A model generated the notes under the pieces. It was given only the letters and a program-made list of their open reading frames with translations, was not told the DNA's origin and made no database searches. Both the position numbers and the translations under genes were made by a program. Of a DNA stretch of 64,000 bases, positions 1-11,012 are shown in pieces (position 1 is the first letter of the stretch; each line of letters starts with the position of its first letter). Origin of the DNA: Pachypanchax playfairii. Taxonomy: Eukaryota > Chordata > Actinopteri > Cyprinodontiformes > Aplocheilidae. Where the stretch lies: assembly GCA_006937955.1 (NCBI GenBank), contig SSNP01000107.1, positions 778,818-842,817 of the forward strand. The letters are read 5' to 3'.

Positions 1-424
1 GTCAGCGCGCTGCTGTCACCCCTGCTGGAACGACACAGGCACGAACAGCACCCGGACCCGGACCTCGCACACTCTCTGGACAGTCTGGATCACCACCCCC
101 GCGGCAGTATCTCTAGGATCCCTCCTCACAGCTGGACGTAAAACCCGCCACCGTGAGTTTAACGAGCACGATCCCCGCACACCGCTAGCTGGTTTACAGA
201 CTGTCACTAACCTCTCTCTCTCCACAACCCAGGACCGTTCCCGTCTCGTACCTGACCGTCCTGAGCTGCTTCACCCGAGCACAGTTTTGCCATTTGTTGT
301 AACTGTTTCACTGTATATAATTAAACACTGTTTCAACTGCAACGCTGTTTCCTCGCTGTGTGTGTCTGGAGTCTGGGTCAAACTTGGAGCTCGAAAACAA
401 CCACCTGGTATCGGAACCATGACA
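1..424 (+). mobile_element. 3' part of a gypsy-type LTR, cut by the window edge
   Basis: This is the downstream part of a long terminal repeat. It shares the C-rich arrangement and the closing block (GAGCTCG, then a short ACCATGACA end) with the solo LTR at 25778-26630. A TATAATTAAA-type poly(A) region lies near 320, and the repeat closes at TGACA (420-424). The 5' end and its target duplication lie outside the window, so solo LTR and 3' LTR of a complete copy cannot be told apart. Identification rests on similarity to three complete relatives in this window. Confidence 0.7.
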
Positions 425-1129
425 ATAATTTGACAGTGAGGTGAAGAAACTGTGGACTATTTGGACATGGAGGAGTGTTTTACTAGACTACAAACAGCTG
501 AGATAGAGCACAGGTATGAAATGAGGAGAGTGGATAGAGAAACAATGAACGTAAACTGAAAACACAATGAACATAGAAAAACAACAACAAAGAAAAACTT
601 GATTGTAACCAAAAAGAAATGACTCAGATTACTAAAACACATTAAGACCATGACAAACAGCTACAGAGTATCATTCAGGTCATGTCTGAGGATCGTGAAC
701 TCCAAAAAGACATTGGATGTATAAAACATGTTACACAGATATAACATGCTGTTTGGAAAAAGAAAGAACATTGGTCATTTTTTTATGCTTCAGCTGGAAC
801 ACTTAGAGCCATAAACAACATTGCTGTTACGCATTCTAGCATGAGATGAGGTTAAACATTCCAACTGACCTGAAATGACCATGTTAAACAGATCAAAAAC
901 ACTGTGAGCATGTTTACATACTGATGCAGTAATTTAGCTTGAAGAGGTGCAGCATCATGAGTTCACTCGCATGACTGACCTGTAGTCCTAGAAAATGTCA
1001 CATTGGTCACAAAATCTGTTACACAGGACATTTTAGAAATATGCTCATAAAGGAACGGAAAACCACAACATCACACGGTTTTTCATAAACATGACGAGTG
1101 GCCCAAATCCATCTGTTTTTGTCTGTTCC
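425..1129. other. No recognised feature
   Basis: AT-rich sequence without a credible coding frame. Short open frames here lack any recognisable motif. Nothing assigned. Confidence 0.5.
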
Positions 1130-1412
1130 TTTCCTGTCAGCTCAGACTCCTGTCAGTCGATGCAGAAAGTCGCTCATCCTGGTTCTGCTGGAGGTTTCTT
1201 CCTATAAAAAGGGAGTCATTCCTTTCCACTGTCACCAGTCATGCTGCTCAGGATGGGGATTGTGTTGAAGTGATGATTCAACCCAATCAGCTGGTTCCTT
1301 AGATAGGAAATGGTTTATTTTTACCTTGATATTTCTGTAAAGTGCCTTGAAATGACTTCTGTTATGAACTGGAACTTTATAAATAAAGTGAATGTTTAAA
1401 CTTTAAACCAAC
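1130..1412 (+). mobile_element. L2/Maui-type LINE 3' tail
   Basis: Contains the typical fish L2 3'UTR run: a 'CTGGTTCTGCTGGAGGTTTC' block, a short 'AAAAGGGAGT' block, and a closing 'CTTTATAAATAAAG' block. A second copy of the final ~200 bp lies at 63709-63905, which supports a dispersed repeat. No coding part is present; it is a 5'-truncated insertion. Confidence 0.7.
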
Positions 1413-2907
1413 TTTGCCTGTTTTACACACATCTTGTAACTGTTTACATTAAAACAGCCATGAAGTAATGTTTTATTGTGTGATACATTTTTTAATCCAA
1501 CATGGAAACAACTTTTTTGTCACAACGGTATAAAACAAACTCCCTTTTATATAATTTCCACATTCATCTAAATATCTGCAGCAGCATGAAATGAAATGTT
1601 AACAATATTTTGTCCTTTCACCTTACTACCCTGGTCCAGTTTGAAACTCAGTATTATTATATGAAAAAAATGTTGAAGAGATTCAAGGGCAAAACAAATA
1701 ATCCGTCATCAGTGGGTCAGTCAGGGTCGTGGGAAACTGGTGCTTATCTTCGGTGGTCATTGGGTGAGAAGCAGGAACACTACGGACAGGTCGCTAATCC
1801 ATCACAGGACACAAGAAATCAGCTAACACATAATGTTGGCTAACATCTATATGGTTTATTAATATAGAGCTGCTCGCTGACAGACAGCCGAAGGACCAGC
1901 CACTTTCTGTTCTGCAGTTGATCCACTTCAGAACCAGGGGTCACTTTGTGGCATCTCCCCAGGAGGTTTCCAAATGCAGCGATTCCTCCTGCAGTGTAGG
2001 AAATGAACTTGAAGAGCCCTCTGAAAACTCCCATTGGAATCTGTCTGCATATGACCCCGGGGTCATGGACACAGTGGGAGTGGCTACAACCAATCTCTGA
2101 CTTTGTGTGAAATACGGGCATTCAATTAAATATATTTTTTTGTTCTTTCAGAGTATTTTTTCATCTTTGCTTACTTCCTTTCTAAGCTTTTGATTTTTTT
2201 TTACAGCTTTTAACAGCACAAACACATGCAAAGTTGAAAAACACAGGAAATATCCATAATGAGGAAATAAATGTGAAATTGTTTTGTTTTTCTAATGATC
2301 TCTGTATCAAATGTTGCATAAAAATTCAGTTAAACATATCAGCATTAGAAAGCTGTCAGCCAGTGAATATCTTGTTACTGGTGATAAGGAAAATCCAGGG
2401 AAAGAGCAGGAACAGTGGTCTCGATAGCTATATTCCCTTCTCTTTGTCTCTGTTGCCATGGTACTGGCTCATCCATTCCCCACATTTCTCCCAGGCATTT
2501 TACAGTCTGGATGGTGTTACTATTACTCTCTTCTCATTTACGCATCCCTGTGCAGCCTCCAGCACACCAGACTGCCCCCTTAGCACCACCATACCATCTG
2601 CAGGCTCAAGACTCCAAGCAAACCCTACTGGTTTGTCTGTCACTGAGTAGGCTGATGGACAGGTGAGGTGGGAAGGTGAAAAATAACCTTCTGGCTGGTA
2701 GCTCTCAGGAGCCAAAAATAAAGGAAACCTACTGGCTCTGGAAAAAAAAAAGACAACAGAAATGAAAAAAGGCTTATTGTTCTCCATTTTTGGATGGGAC
2801 TTGTTATTTCTGCAACTTGCTGGTGTGTGTAATGTTTGTGATAAAACAGTCAAGGATGCTACAATAGCTTATTGTGTTTAACTGTATCTGACATGCTCAG
2901 ATATCAG
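1413..2907. other. No recognised feature
   Basis: About 1.5 kb without a recognisable gene or repeat. The open frame at 2234-2650 is compositionally ordinary and has no visible domain, so it is not called. Confidence 0.5.
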
Positions 2908-3496
2908 TTAAAGAGGCCCTTTCATACACATTTTAGGACTTTGTGGTTATTTCTTAAGTATTAACCAGTAATATGAAACATTTTATATCTAAAAGATGTC
3001 AAGAAACACTGATTAACAGACCTTTCAATCTGTCTGCATTAAAATTCGGGTGGTTCCGGCTCCTTCCGTCAGGCTTCGTCAGCAGCTCGTTCATATTCAT
3101 TATTCGAATTTGCTGGACTCAGATTGGCTAACAAACTAGCCTATGAGAGCAAGGTATACTGTTTCCTGCCCAGCTGCGCATGGCAACGTCAGCCGTCGTG
3201 TTTTCCTGTTTGCTACGTCTTATGCTACAGCTTTTAGCCAGCAGCATGCTAGGCGTGGTTTCAACTGCTGGATCTGCTGAATACTAACAAACAAAGAAGT
3301 TGTGACGAAACAGATACAGGCCGTTCAGAATTGGGAGAACTCGGGTTTTATCACCACCTGCGTAGTTTGAGAGATAAAAACTGAAAGAGAAGATTTTGAC
3401 CTGTTTTCACCCACTATGAAGGTAAGAACACCTGTGGAGCTAAAATATTCAACAGAAACCTCAGAAAAACTGTTTTTAATGGAAGGGCCTCTTTAA
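2908..3496 (+). mobile_element. TTAA-flanked MITE, copy a (complete)
   Basis: Non-autonomous DNA transposon of ~589 bp. Its ends are inverted repeats reading TTAAAGAGGCCCTT inward from both sides, with TTAA as the probable target duplication. The interior keeps 'CCCACTATGAAGGTAAGA', a start codon joined to a consensus splice donor, as if derived from exon 1 of an autonomous parent. Related copies lie at 4071-5396, 6681-7310 and 16032-16583. TTAA targets are used by piggyBac and Kolobok transposons; the AGAGG terminus fits Kolobok better, but no transposase is present. Confidence 0.85.
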
Positions 3497-3744
3497 ACAT
3501 TTAGAAGCATTATAACTTTTGTTGATGAAACATTTGTGAGTTTGTGTTTTCATTGATAAAACAGTGAAATACTGTGTAGCCAGTGGTTGTAGCTACATTG
3601 CTTCCTACAATGATGAAATCACTCACACAGAACTAAAAGACTTCAGGAAGACCAAACGTAGATGTTGGATTTTGATTCAAATTCATCTGTACAGCCACAC
3701 TCAAGTCAAACCCATTTTCATGCAGTAGAGCCAAGAAGTAAACA
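3497..3744. other. No recognised feature
   Basis: AT-rich spacer between two TTAA-type repeats. No coding signal. Confidence 0.4.
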
Positions 3745-3840
3745 TTAAAGGTCCTCTATCATTCAAAATCAACTTTTTGGAGCTTTTAACTATGTTGTGA
3801 TCGTTATTAATGTGTTCTAACGTGTTCTATGTCCTCCACA
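3745..3840 (+). mobile_element. Terminal fragment of another TTAA-type MITE
   Basis: Begins TTAAAGGTCCTCTATCATTC and continues with an 'AATCAACTTTTTGGAGCTTT' block that I recognise as a common teleost MITE end. Only one end is visible, so this is a truncated copy. The call rests on recognition of the terminus rather than a paired inverted repeat. Confidence 0.5.
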
Positions 3841-4070
3841 CCCTGATTAGTATTTGTATTGTTTTGCTTCTGTGATTTGGTTTCTGTTTTTTAAGTTTTC
3901 TTCTGTGAGTTTGTTTTTATTCTCAGAAGTGTTGTGTTTATGGATTATATTTGTTTCATGTGTATTTCGTTTCACTTTAGCTGTGTGTGTGTGTGCATGC
4001 ATGCATGTGTGCATCCTCCGACTCACAGCCTGGCAATTTAGTTCATGTCCTGCACCAGTTTCCTTGTCTA
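3841..4070. other. Unassigned spacer with a GT/GCAT run
   Basis: T-rich sequence with a short (TG)n and (CATG)n run near 3982-4008. No gene. Confidence 0.4.
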
Positions 4071-5396
4071 TTAAAGAGACCATTCCATTAAAAACGGTTT
4101 CTGTTAGGTATCAGCAGTTGGTGTTTGGGTTGTTGTTTTTTTTGGTACTTACCTCTCTTCACAGGGTGTGGCAGATCCTGATCAGGAGCAGGTGTGGCTC
4201 GTTACCCAGCCCTCCGTGGCTGGGATAAAAGCTGTGGAACATCGAGAGACAGACGCCAGTTTGTTCCGCCAACTAGCGTGGTAACGTGGACGCTATCTGT
4301 CAGATAGTGATTATAGTATTGAAAGTTTTGTCTTACCTGGTCCTTGTCCTCCTCCTCTCGTCAGGATTCCGGCTCCAGCCGTCCTGCCGCGCCTTCCAGA
4401 GGGCTCTGTGAGACCCGTCCAAGTCTGTCTCCTTCTTGGATCTCGGTCCACCTGCTCCTGGCTCACCCCCGCGATCTGTCCACCCTCCATTACCACTCCA
4501 CCGAACATCTATCCCTGGATCATCATCACCTGCAACAACCACCAGTACTCACCACCACCGCTGCTGCCACCACAGTCCCTCTCCATACATTACCCTTCTG
4601 GCTGCAAGAACAAAACACACACACCGTAACATCTCACCTTCATCTCTGGCCCAAATCACTAACCTGTTCTCCTCCACCGCCAGCTCTCCACCCAAGTCCG
4701 AACCAGGCCGAGTCACCAGGCTCCGATTGCACATACTGTTTATTGTCACTGTTGTCATCTCCTGTGCTGAACAAAATTAAACACTGTTTAAAACTCTCCC
4801 TATGTGTTGGTCTTAAGTCTGGTGCAGAAATTAGAGTTCGAACAAATCTTCAATTATGACAGTTTCTGTTGAATATTTTAGCTCCACAGGTGTTCTTACC
4901 TTCATAGTGGGTGTGAAAACAGCCCAACAACTTCTCGTTCAGCTTTAATCTCTTAAACTACGCAGGTGGCGATAAAACCCGAGTTCGAATGGCCTGTATT
5001 TGTTTCGTCACAACTCCTTTGCTCATTCGTATTCATCAGCTCCTGCAGTTGAATCCACACCTAGCATGCTGCTGGCTAAAAGCTTCAGCAGAAGATGTAT
5101 CAAAGCGGAAGAGAATCAGTGCGCTGTTGCCATGCGCAGCAGGGAAGGAAACAGGAAGCCTTGCTCTCATTGGCTAGTTTGTTAGCCAATCTGAGTCCAG
5201 CAAATTCACATAATGAATATTAATGAGTTGCAGTCCGATGCCGGCCAAAGCCAGGCGAATCTTCACGCAGATAGATTGAAAGGTTTGTTAATCAGTGTTT
5301 CCTGATATTTTTTAGATATATAATATTTCATATTACTGGGTAATACTTCAAAAATAACCACAAAGTCATGACATTTGTATGAAATGACCTCTTTAA
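4071..5396 (-). mobile_element. TTAA-flanked MITE, copy b, split by a solo LTR
   Basis: Reverse-orientation copy of the 2908-3496 family. It opens TTAAAGAGACC and closes GACCTCTTTAA. Removing the solo LTR at 4102-4861 and one GTTTC repeat leaves a copy close to the ~590 bp unit, so the LTR arrived after the MITE. It retains the reverse complement of the ATGAAG-GTAAGA block near 4899-4910. Confidence 0.85.
4102..4861 (+). mobile_element. Solo LTR of a gypsy-type element
   Basis: A 760-bp LTR running from TGTTAGG to TATGACA and flanked by perfect 5-bp duplications GTTTC (4097-4101 and 4862-4866). It contains a 'CAGACGCCAGTTTGTTCC' block near 4250 and a promoter-like GGGATAAAAGC upstream of it. 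Both blocks have counterparts in the LTRs at 25778-26630 and 47408-48246. No internal gag or pol remains, so recombination between two LTRs is the usual explanation. Confidence 0.9.
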
Positions 5397-5399
5397 AAG

Positions 5400-5572
5400 A
5401 TTCCTGAATTTGTACAGTGATCTGGATCACCCCCAAAATCTAATCTGTTGTTCCTTTACCCATTCTGGATATTTCCTAAAGTTTTCATGAAAATCTGTCC
5501 ACAACTTTTCGAATTATGTAAATAATTTGACCAACTGAGGCAAGCAAAAACATTACTTCCTTTGTGGAGGTA
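5400..5572 (-). repeat. Fish interspersed repeat (ATTACCTCC... type)
   Basis: On the minus strand it begins ATTACCTCCACAAAGGAAGT and contains 'ACAGATTTTCATGAAAACTT' followed by 'GGGGGTGATCCAGATCACTG'. The sequence at 14230-14440 shares the 'GGATTTTGATGAAATTTT' and 'GAACTGGATCACTG' blocks, so these are two members of one dispersed family. Its class is uncertain; a LINE 3' region is possible. Confidence 0.55.
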
Positions 5573-6305
5573 ATTTTTTTTTGTAACTTTCCTTCATTCC
5601 ATCAGCAACATGGTTGACTGCCTTTGTTTAAGTAGTTACCAATCCAATTGAGCTATATGACACGGGGGTCGGGGGGGGGGGTTCTTGAGGAGCGGCTACA
5701 GTTGAAGTGTCACTGGATTCTGTTCCATCCGGGATGTAGGGCTCCACTGAAAACAACTCAGTCCTGTTTGCCAGCCCATAATTGGCTAAGTTACCTTACG
5801 CCGCTTAAACCATGAATCATGTGCAAAAGTCTTGAATCATATCCTCATTAAGCCTGGCGCTTTCAAGGAGCAACACTTTCTTTTTAGTCTTGAATTATTA
5901 TCTTGTATTTTAGTATATGTTTTGCATTATTTATATATTTTTTGATATGTTGCTGTTTTTCACTCATTTTCAGTCTGGTACATATTTTTTGTGACCTGTC
6001 ATTCAGGTATAAAATGCTGAACTCAAGAGATGAACCAGCATTGTGTTGACACATAACTGACAATTTAGAAGTACATTTAATTTGGATGCCGAGACACTTT
6101 GTTTCTAGAAGCGTGTCAAAAGGAACAATTTGTACCCATTTTTTGTTGTGGAGTTTATTAAGTCTGTCATCATCTGCTGTTGAAAAGTGAAGCCATGACA
6201 GGTGCTGTCATGTTGTAGCTTTGGAACCTGCAGACAAGAGGCAAAGAGATGAAAGTCCCATGAGTTTGACACTCTTAAACTAGTATTTTAGTACCATCAG
6301 TTCAA
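5573..6305. other. No gene; short poly-G tract
   Basis: AT-rich sequence with one G-rich run near 5664-5681 (CGGGGGTCGGGGGGGGGGG-like). No coding frame or mobile element recognised. Confidence 0.4.
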
Positions 6306-6680
6306 TTTCTACACTCTCAGAAATAGAGGTACGAGACAAGGACATTTTTGTACCTATAGGTAAATTGTTTTAAAATGTTCCCTTAAAAGTACAATATTGG
6401 TCTTTAAAAGACCAGAAATGCCCCTTTGAGTGTTCAAATTGATATAAGTACAAATTTGTACCATTTCAACTGCACCTGCAACTCTGGCCAAGGCTGGTTA
6501 ATCTTCATTTTATTAAGTTTCATCCATCATTTTCAATATTATGTTTCAGAATGTTGGTTTAAGACTTCAAAATGTGGCATAATTTTACTGTTTTAGTGGA
6601 ACAACTTCATAAGGTACAAAAATGGACCTGGACTACAGCGTACACCCCCAGCGACAAGAAGGGTACAAATTCTTGTTCTC
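6306..6680 (+). mobile_element. Probable truncated MITE with GGTAC-rich ends
   Basis: Begins 'ACACTCTCAGAAATAGAGGT' and contains repeated GTACAAA/GGTAC motifs (near 6330, 6450 and 6612), an arrangement I associate with a common fish MITE. The other inverted end is missing; the sequence passes directly into a truncated copy of the TTAA MITE. Confidence 0.45.
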
Positions 6681-7310
6681 TGCTAGGTGTGGTTTCAACT
6701 GCAGAAGCTGACGAATACTAACGAACAAAGGAGTTGTGACGAATTAGATACAGGCCGTTCGAACTCGGGTTTTATCGCCACCTGCGTAGTTTGAGAGATT
6801 AAAACTGAAAGAGAAGTTATTGACCTGTTTTCACACCCACTATGAAGGTAAGAACACCTGTGGAGCTAAAATATTCAACAGAAACCTCTGGCCGGCATCG
6901 GACTGCAACTCTTTAATATTCATTATGTGAATTTGCTGGACTCTGATTGGCTAACAAACTAGCCAATGAGAGCAAGGCTTCCTGTTTCCTTCCCCACTGC
7001 GAATGGCAACATCAGACGTTCTCTATTCCTGTTTGCTACGTCTTATGCTACAGCTTTTAGCAGCAGCATGCTAGGTGTAGTTTCAACTGCAGGAGCTGAT
7101 GAATACGAATGAGCAAAGGAGTTGTGACGAAACAAATACAGGCTGTTCAAACTCGGGTTTTATCGCCACCTGCGTAGTTTGAGAGATTAAAACTGAAAGA
7201 GAAGTTGTTGACCTGTTTTCACACTCACTATGAAGGTAAGAACACCTGTGGAGCTAAAATATTCAACAGAAACCTCAGAAAAACCGTTTTTAATGGAAGG
7301 GCCTCTTTAA
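6681..7310 (+). mobile_element. TTAA MITE, two truncated copies joined head to tail
   Basis: The first partial copy (about 6681-6889) starts inside the MITE at the 'CTAGGTGTGGTTTCAACTGC' block and runs to 'CAGAAACCTC'. The second (about 6889-7310) starts at 'TGGCCGGCATCGGACTGCAA' and runs to the normal end GCCTCTTTAA. Both keep ATGAAG followed by GTAAGA. The junction suggests a partial tandem duplication within one insertion rather than two independent arrivals. Confidence 0.75.
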
Positions 7311-8289
7311 AAATATTAATTTCAGATACATTTCATCTGCTGTTAAGAGATTGTTAGAACTGAGTCTTCTTTTGCTCTCCACTTGTTCACTTTCTACACA
7401 CACTGATCTGGTACATGAACTGTACAGGAAACGAGTCATAATCTAAAGAGAAACCTTGAAAAAACTTTAAAAAAAATTAAGAACTATTTCTCAAGACAAT
7501 TTAAAAAAATTACCAAAAAGATGGGATCCTTTTGATGGCAAAAATAAAGAGATTTTGGGTTGTTTGAAGCACTTGAACCATGCTGCACATCTCTCTATGG
7601 TGATCTTGTGCATAAAATATTTAATTATAGTTGACATAGTCAGGCTCCAGCCTTCACTGAACCGAATGCTGCTAATTGTATTCCTATTAAGGACATTTTC
7701 TTCATCAATTTTTTTCTGTCAGCTCACTCTGGCACAGAGGCACATGACAGTTTCAGCATGAGTATCCACAGACAGTTTGATGTCTCCTGTGGCAATACCT
7801 CTCTGGGAGAAGGAAAATGAATGATAGGACGTATGAACCATCCCTAAGATTCTCTATGCTACATTTACTGCTGCCAGCAGAGTTTTTTTGCTAGAAGCAC
7901 AACTCCTCTTGTTTTCCAAGCAGCTGTCCCACTGAATGCAGTCCCCTCAACATGAACACAACTGACATGGTCACTAAAATACAAACAACTCTAGCACTTA
8001 TATTTTAGGACCAACACTTTAGTGGAGTATGCTGTGTTTAAAAATAAACCAAGGAAATTAGCTAGGTTCTAAAAACAGCTGTGTCATCCTTTAGTTCCTT
8101 TCATGTTGCAGAATTCTGCTTGATTTTCTTCCGTGTTATCGAACAAAACAACACAAACTCTACAGCTGTCTTTATATTTGCAGTGTTCACAATTTCTTTA
8201 TAGATGCAAACCATGTTTTTCATTGTTATAAAAAGAAATCTGAAAACTGACATTGTTATAAGAACTTCTTAAAAATATATGTTGTTTAC
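7311..8289. other. No recognised feature
   Basis: AT-rich. If the minus-strand exon at 8725-8880 is real, part of this stretch would be its 3'UTR or flank. Nothing else assigned. Confidence 0.4.
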
Positions 8290-8487
8290 AGTGAATAGTA
8301 CAAACTATACAAACAGGTTTAATCCAAAATATTTTCTTTTCATAATTCATTTGGAAATAGCAATAAAAAGTCCTTGTCTCACAGAAATAGTAAAATGTCC
8401 AGAAAAAAAATCATTTCACATATAATAGAAATTATATGTAAATTATTCACGGACAACATATAAATAAAAAAAAAAGAAAATGTCTTA
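8290..8487 (-). repeat. 3'UTR-like direct repeat, copy 1
   Basis: About 150 bp (best part 8340-8487) matches 11724-11872 in the same orientation with moderate divergence; both contain 'AAAATGTCCAGAA' and 'TTCACATATAAT' blocks and end near an 'ATGTCTTAAG/TTGTCTTGAC' block. The AT-rich character, and its position after a possible minus-strand stop codon, suggest duplicated 3'UTR sequence. A dispersed repeat is the alternative. Confidence 0.5.
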
Positions 8488-8724
8488 AGGGAATGACTCC
8501 TGGATCTGGTTGCCAGTTAGGTGGTACTAGTACCTCGTCCTGGGAGTATAGAGGGTGTATGGAGAGAGCAGGTGTGCGTGGGAGAGTCTCTGTGTGTGTA
8601 TGAAGGTGTGCATGTGTTCTTGTATGACTGTTTGTACATGTTTGTGTGTCAGGGTGAGTCTCAGGCCCCTCTATAAGCAGGGTACATCTCCCCGTGCCAA
8701 ACTCCCCGCTACGTCCTGGTGCCC

Positions 8725-8880
8725 TCACCAGCAGATGCGCTGGTGGTTCTTGGGGTTCAGGGCTGGGTGCCTGGGTCTGTTCTGGCACGCTCCCAGCAGC
8801 TGCTTGGCGGGGCGTGACACTATCTGGGCTTGGTTGGGTCCCTGCTGGGGGGGGTGACTTTGGATCTCAGGTCTCTGGAT
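8725..8880 (-). CDS. Candidate terminal coding exon, unknown product
   Basis: A minus-strand open frame of about 51 codons runs from an upstream TAG at 8879-8881 to a TGA at 8725-8727. It is Gln/Pro-rich at first, then basic with two cysteines, and ends in Arg-Ile-Cys-Trp. Base use is more GC-rich than the surroundings. No ATG opens it, and no strong acceptor is visible; a perfect donor-like CAG|GTAAGC lies just upstream (about 8898-8906). An 8-base C run at about 8847-8854 could hide a frameshift. I do not recognise the product. It may be a chance frame in a CpG-rich patch. Confidence 0.25.
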   Translation of the reverse strand: MQRPEIQSHPPQQGPNQAQIVSRPAKQLLGACQNRPRHPALNPKNHQRICW

Positions 8881-8887
8881 CTATTTC

Positions 8888-9269
8888 CCAGTCTGCTTAC
8901 CTGAAAAATCTTATAGACCCAAACAAGTCGTTGCACACGAGTGTTCACAGACACACTCTACTTGGGCTGCAGTTGCCACAATAAATATTATATGTTAGGT
9001 GGTGTATGTCGTCACTCTTGTGTTTTTTACTTAAATGACACTGTCATTGTTTTAAATGTGTAGCTTCATAAGAAAATATCTCTCAATGTGTTCAGAAAAC
9101 CTGTATGTTTATGAAGTACTTTAAATTCTCAGGTGTTTGACCTGTTGGGACTTTTTGCACTCACAAGCAGAAGGCAGTGTGTTTTAGGTGGTGACTGAAG
9201 GGCAAAGGGACATTTGGTTTTGAATATGACCTGTTTACCTCATCCAGAAGTGAAGTCTGAGTGATGTAA
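8888..9269. other. No recognised feature
   Basis: Spacer between the possible exon and the inverted-repeat element. No coding or repeat signature beyond short AT-rich runs. Confidence 0.4.
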
Positions 9270-9469
9270 CATATGTATGGAGAGAAAATAGTTTCAGAAG
9301 ATTTGTGTGTGCGTAAAACATGATTCATGTGTAACTTCAAATTTGTGTGTGCGTAACACAAGATTTGTAAATGTACACACAAATAGATAACGCGCATGCA
9401 CCAATCACCTGATACACACAGACAAAACCACTTTTACACACGGATCAGTTTTGAGACTCTTTTCTTGTT

Positions 9470-9805
9470 TCAAGATTCGTGCATACATGAGGCGTTTAAG
9501 TGCTGGTACAATACTGGGTCACCAGAGTGTTCTCTAGACGAAAAATGACCACTTGGTGGAAGGCTGCTTCTTTTTCTCTGGAAAATTATCAGAGAATTGA
9601 CTTTCCTCTCGTTATGCTGTTTTAGATCATAAAACAATTTAATTTCGAAAAATTTAGTTTTACATTCAGGTTTGTGTTCTGCATCTTCAGTTGCTGCAAA
9701 ATTCCTCTCAAGTGGGATTTCACTCTTAGACAGAGATGGCAGCACACTTCGGTGCTCATGAAACACAGACGCTTTACTACCAAAATGAGCCATTTTATGG
9801 ATCAT
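9470..9805 (-). pseudogene. Unassigned open frame inside the TIR element
   Basis: A 111-codon minus-strand frame beginning Met-Ile-His-Lys-Met-Ala-His-Phe-Gly. It is Lys/Arg/Ser-rich and has no motif I can name. Its place between long inverted repeats makes a transposase remnant possible, but neither a THAP signature nor a DDE motif is visible. A second minus-strand frame (9861-10073) crosses the palindrome and the hAT edge, so it is not an original gene. Confidence 0.25.
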
Positions 9806-9872
9806 TTTACATTATGTTTTGTGTGTCTGGCTGTTGGATAGGGCCTAAATAGTTTTTCAGTTAGTGGAAGCC

Positions 9873-9922
9873 AGAAGCCAACTTCACTCCCAGCAAACTT
9901 GCTGGGAGTGAAGTTGGCTTCT
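9873..9922. repeat. Perfect 50-bp palindrome (hairpin)
   Basis: Arms 9873-9896 and 9899-9922 are perfect 24-bp reverse complements with a 2-base AC spacer. The arm begins AGAAGCCAACTTCACTCC. No flanking duplication is obvious. It lies inside the 9270-11321 element and would extrude as a near loop-less hairpin. Confidence 0.95.
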
Positions 9923-10060
9923 GATTTTGAATAATGCGGTGAAGCGCCGATTCCTCCTCATTCTGTTCTAATTTCCCACTACAAGGAGTGCATTCATTTG
10001 CTGTTGTTAAGAAACTACAACAACTAGACTTCTGAAACCTGGATAAAGTTATTTTATAGT

Positions 10061-11012
10061 CAGGGGTGCACATAATATTTTTGGCCTGGTTCTCAGAAGA
10101 GAACCTAGGGTTGTTGCTTGGTCCTCACATTTTTAAATATGTCTCGCTGTGTCTCTTCCGAGCTCCTCTGCTTTGTTTTTGGTTTCATCAAGCTTCCAAT
10201 TCAGTCTGTTTACTTTACCTGGCTCTATATTTGTTTCAATAAAAATCCTTTAATTGTTGAAAAAATCAAGAGAAACCAATAAAATATAAAAATACTGGTA
10301 AAAAAAACCCTTCAGAGTTCAGGTTGGATTGTTTACAGGTTTGATTGTTCACTTTAATCTAGATTTAACAGTTTGGTGTTGAAATTTATTAGTCATCTGT
10401 TGGGGCTTCTGTCACTTACTGTAACTGTTTTTTGTTTTGAAATGATGAGGATGTTTGTAATGTGATGCAGTCAGATAAAAAGATACAGTGGACAGTTATG
10501 GGGCATTGACTGCATATCCCATAGTGCTTTGCGCGCATTCAAAATGGCGCGGATCACAGACAAATACGCTGATACTGTTGATTAAAACAGGTGGTTTTCT
10601 GTATTTTATAGCACAAAAAGGTAGTTATACACGTCTGTGCCACGATGGTCTATTTGTCTTATTCAGTGAATTTTTTCAGTTTTGACGCGATGCAGAATCC
10701 TGCAGTCAGCTGCACTGATCTGACTGACTGAAAATCCGTCACACTGACAAACTGATACACAGAGACAGAGAGAGACGCAGCATCAGCTGATCAGCTGGAA
10801 CTTCGGCGCTCTGGCTGAGAAACATATCAGTCAAACAAAAGAAGTCAACGGGATTCTTCATTTATTTGACAATGAACCCCGCCTCTGATTAACCTAAAAA
10901 TTCACCCAGCTCAGCCAAACCAATGTTAACGTGTGTTGCAACTTTTCATCTGGTGCGCATTTTATATTATGACAGTGTGTGCGGACCTACGGACCACTTA
11001 TGTGCACCCCTG
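10061..11012. mobile_element. Non-autonomous hAT transposon
   Basis: Ends are 15-bp inverted repeats, CAGGGGTGCACATAA on the left and its reverse complement on the right. The flanks TTTATAGT (10053-10060) and ATTATAGT (11013-11020) form an 8-bp duplication matching at 7 of 8 positions, the length made by hAT transposases. The interior has no transposase frame. The stretch 10730-11005 recurs at 57990-58268, showing a dispersed family. It inserted into the inverted-repeat element. Confidence 0.9.

Noticed and set aside
2234..2650. 138-codon frame
   Set aside because: No domain, no codon bias, and overlapping open frames on both strands.
4344..4859. 171-codon plus-strand frame
   Set aside because: Wholly within the solo LTR at 4102-4861; Pro/His/Thr-rich chance translation.
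5664..5681. Poly-G run as a G-quadruplex regulatory site
   Set aside because: A single G run with no spaced G tracts or adjacent gene; nothing to regulate is visible.
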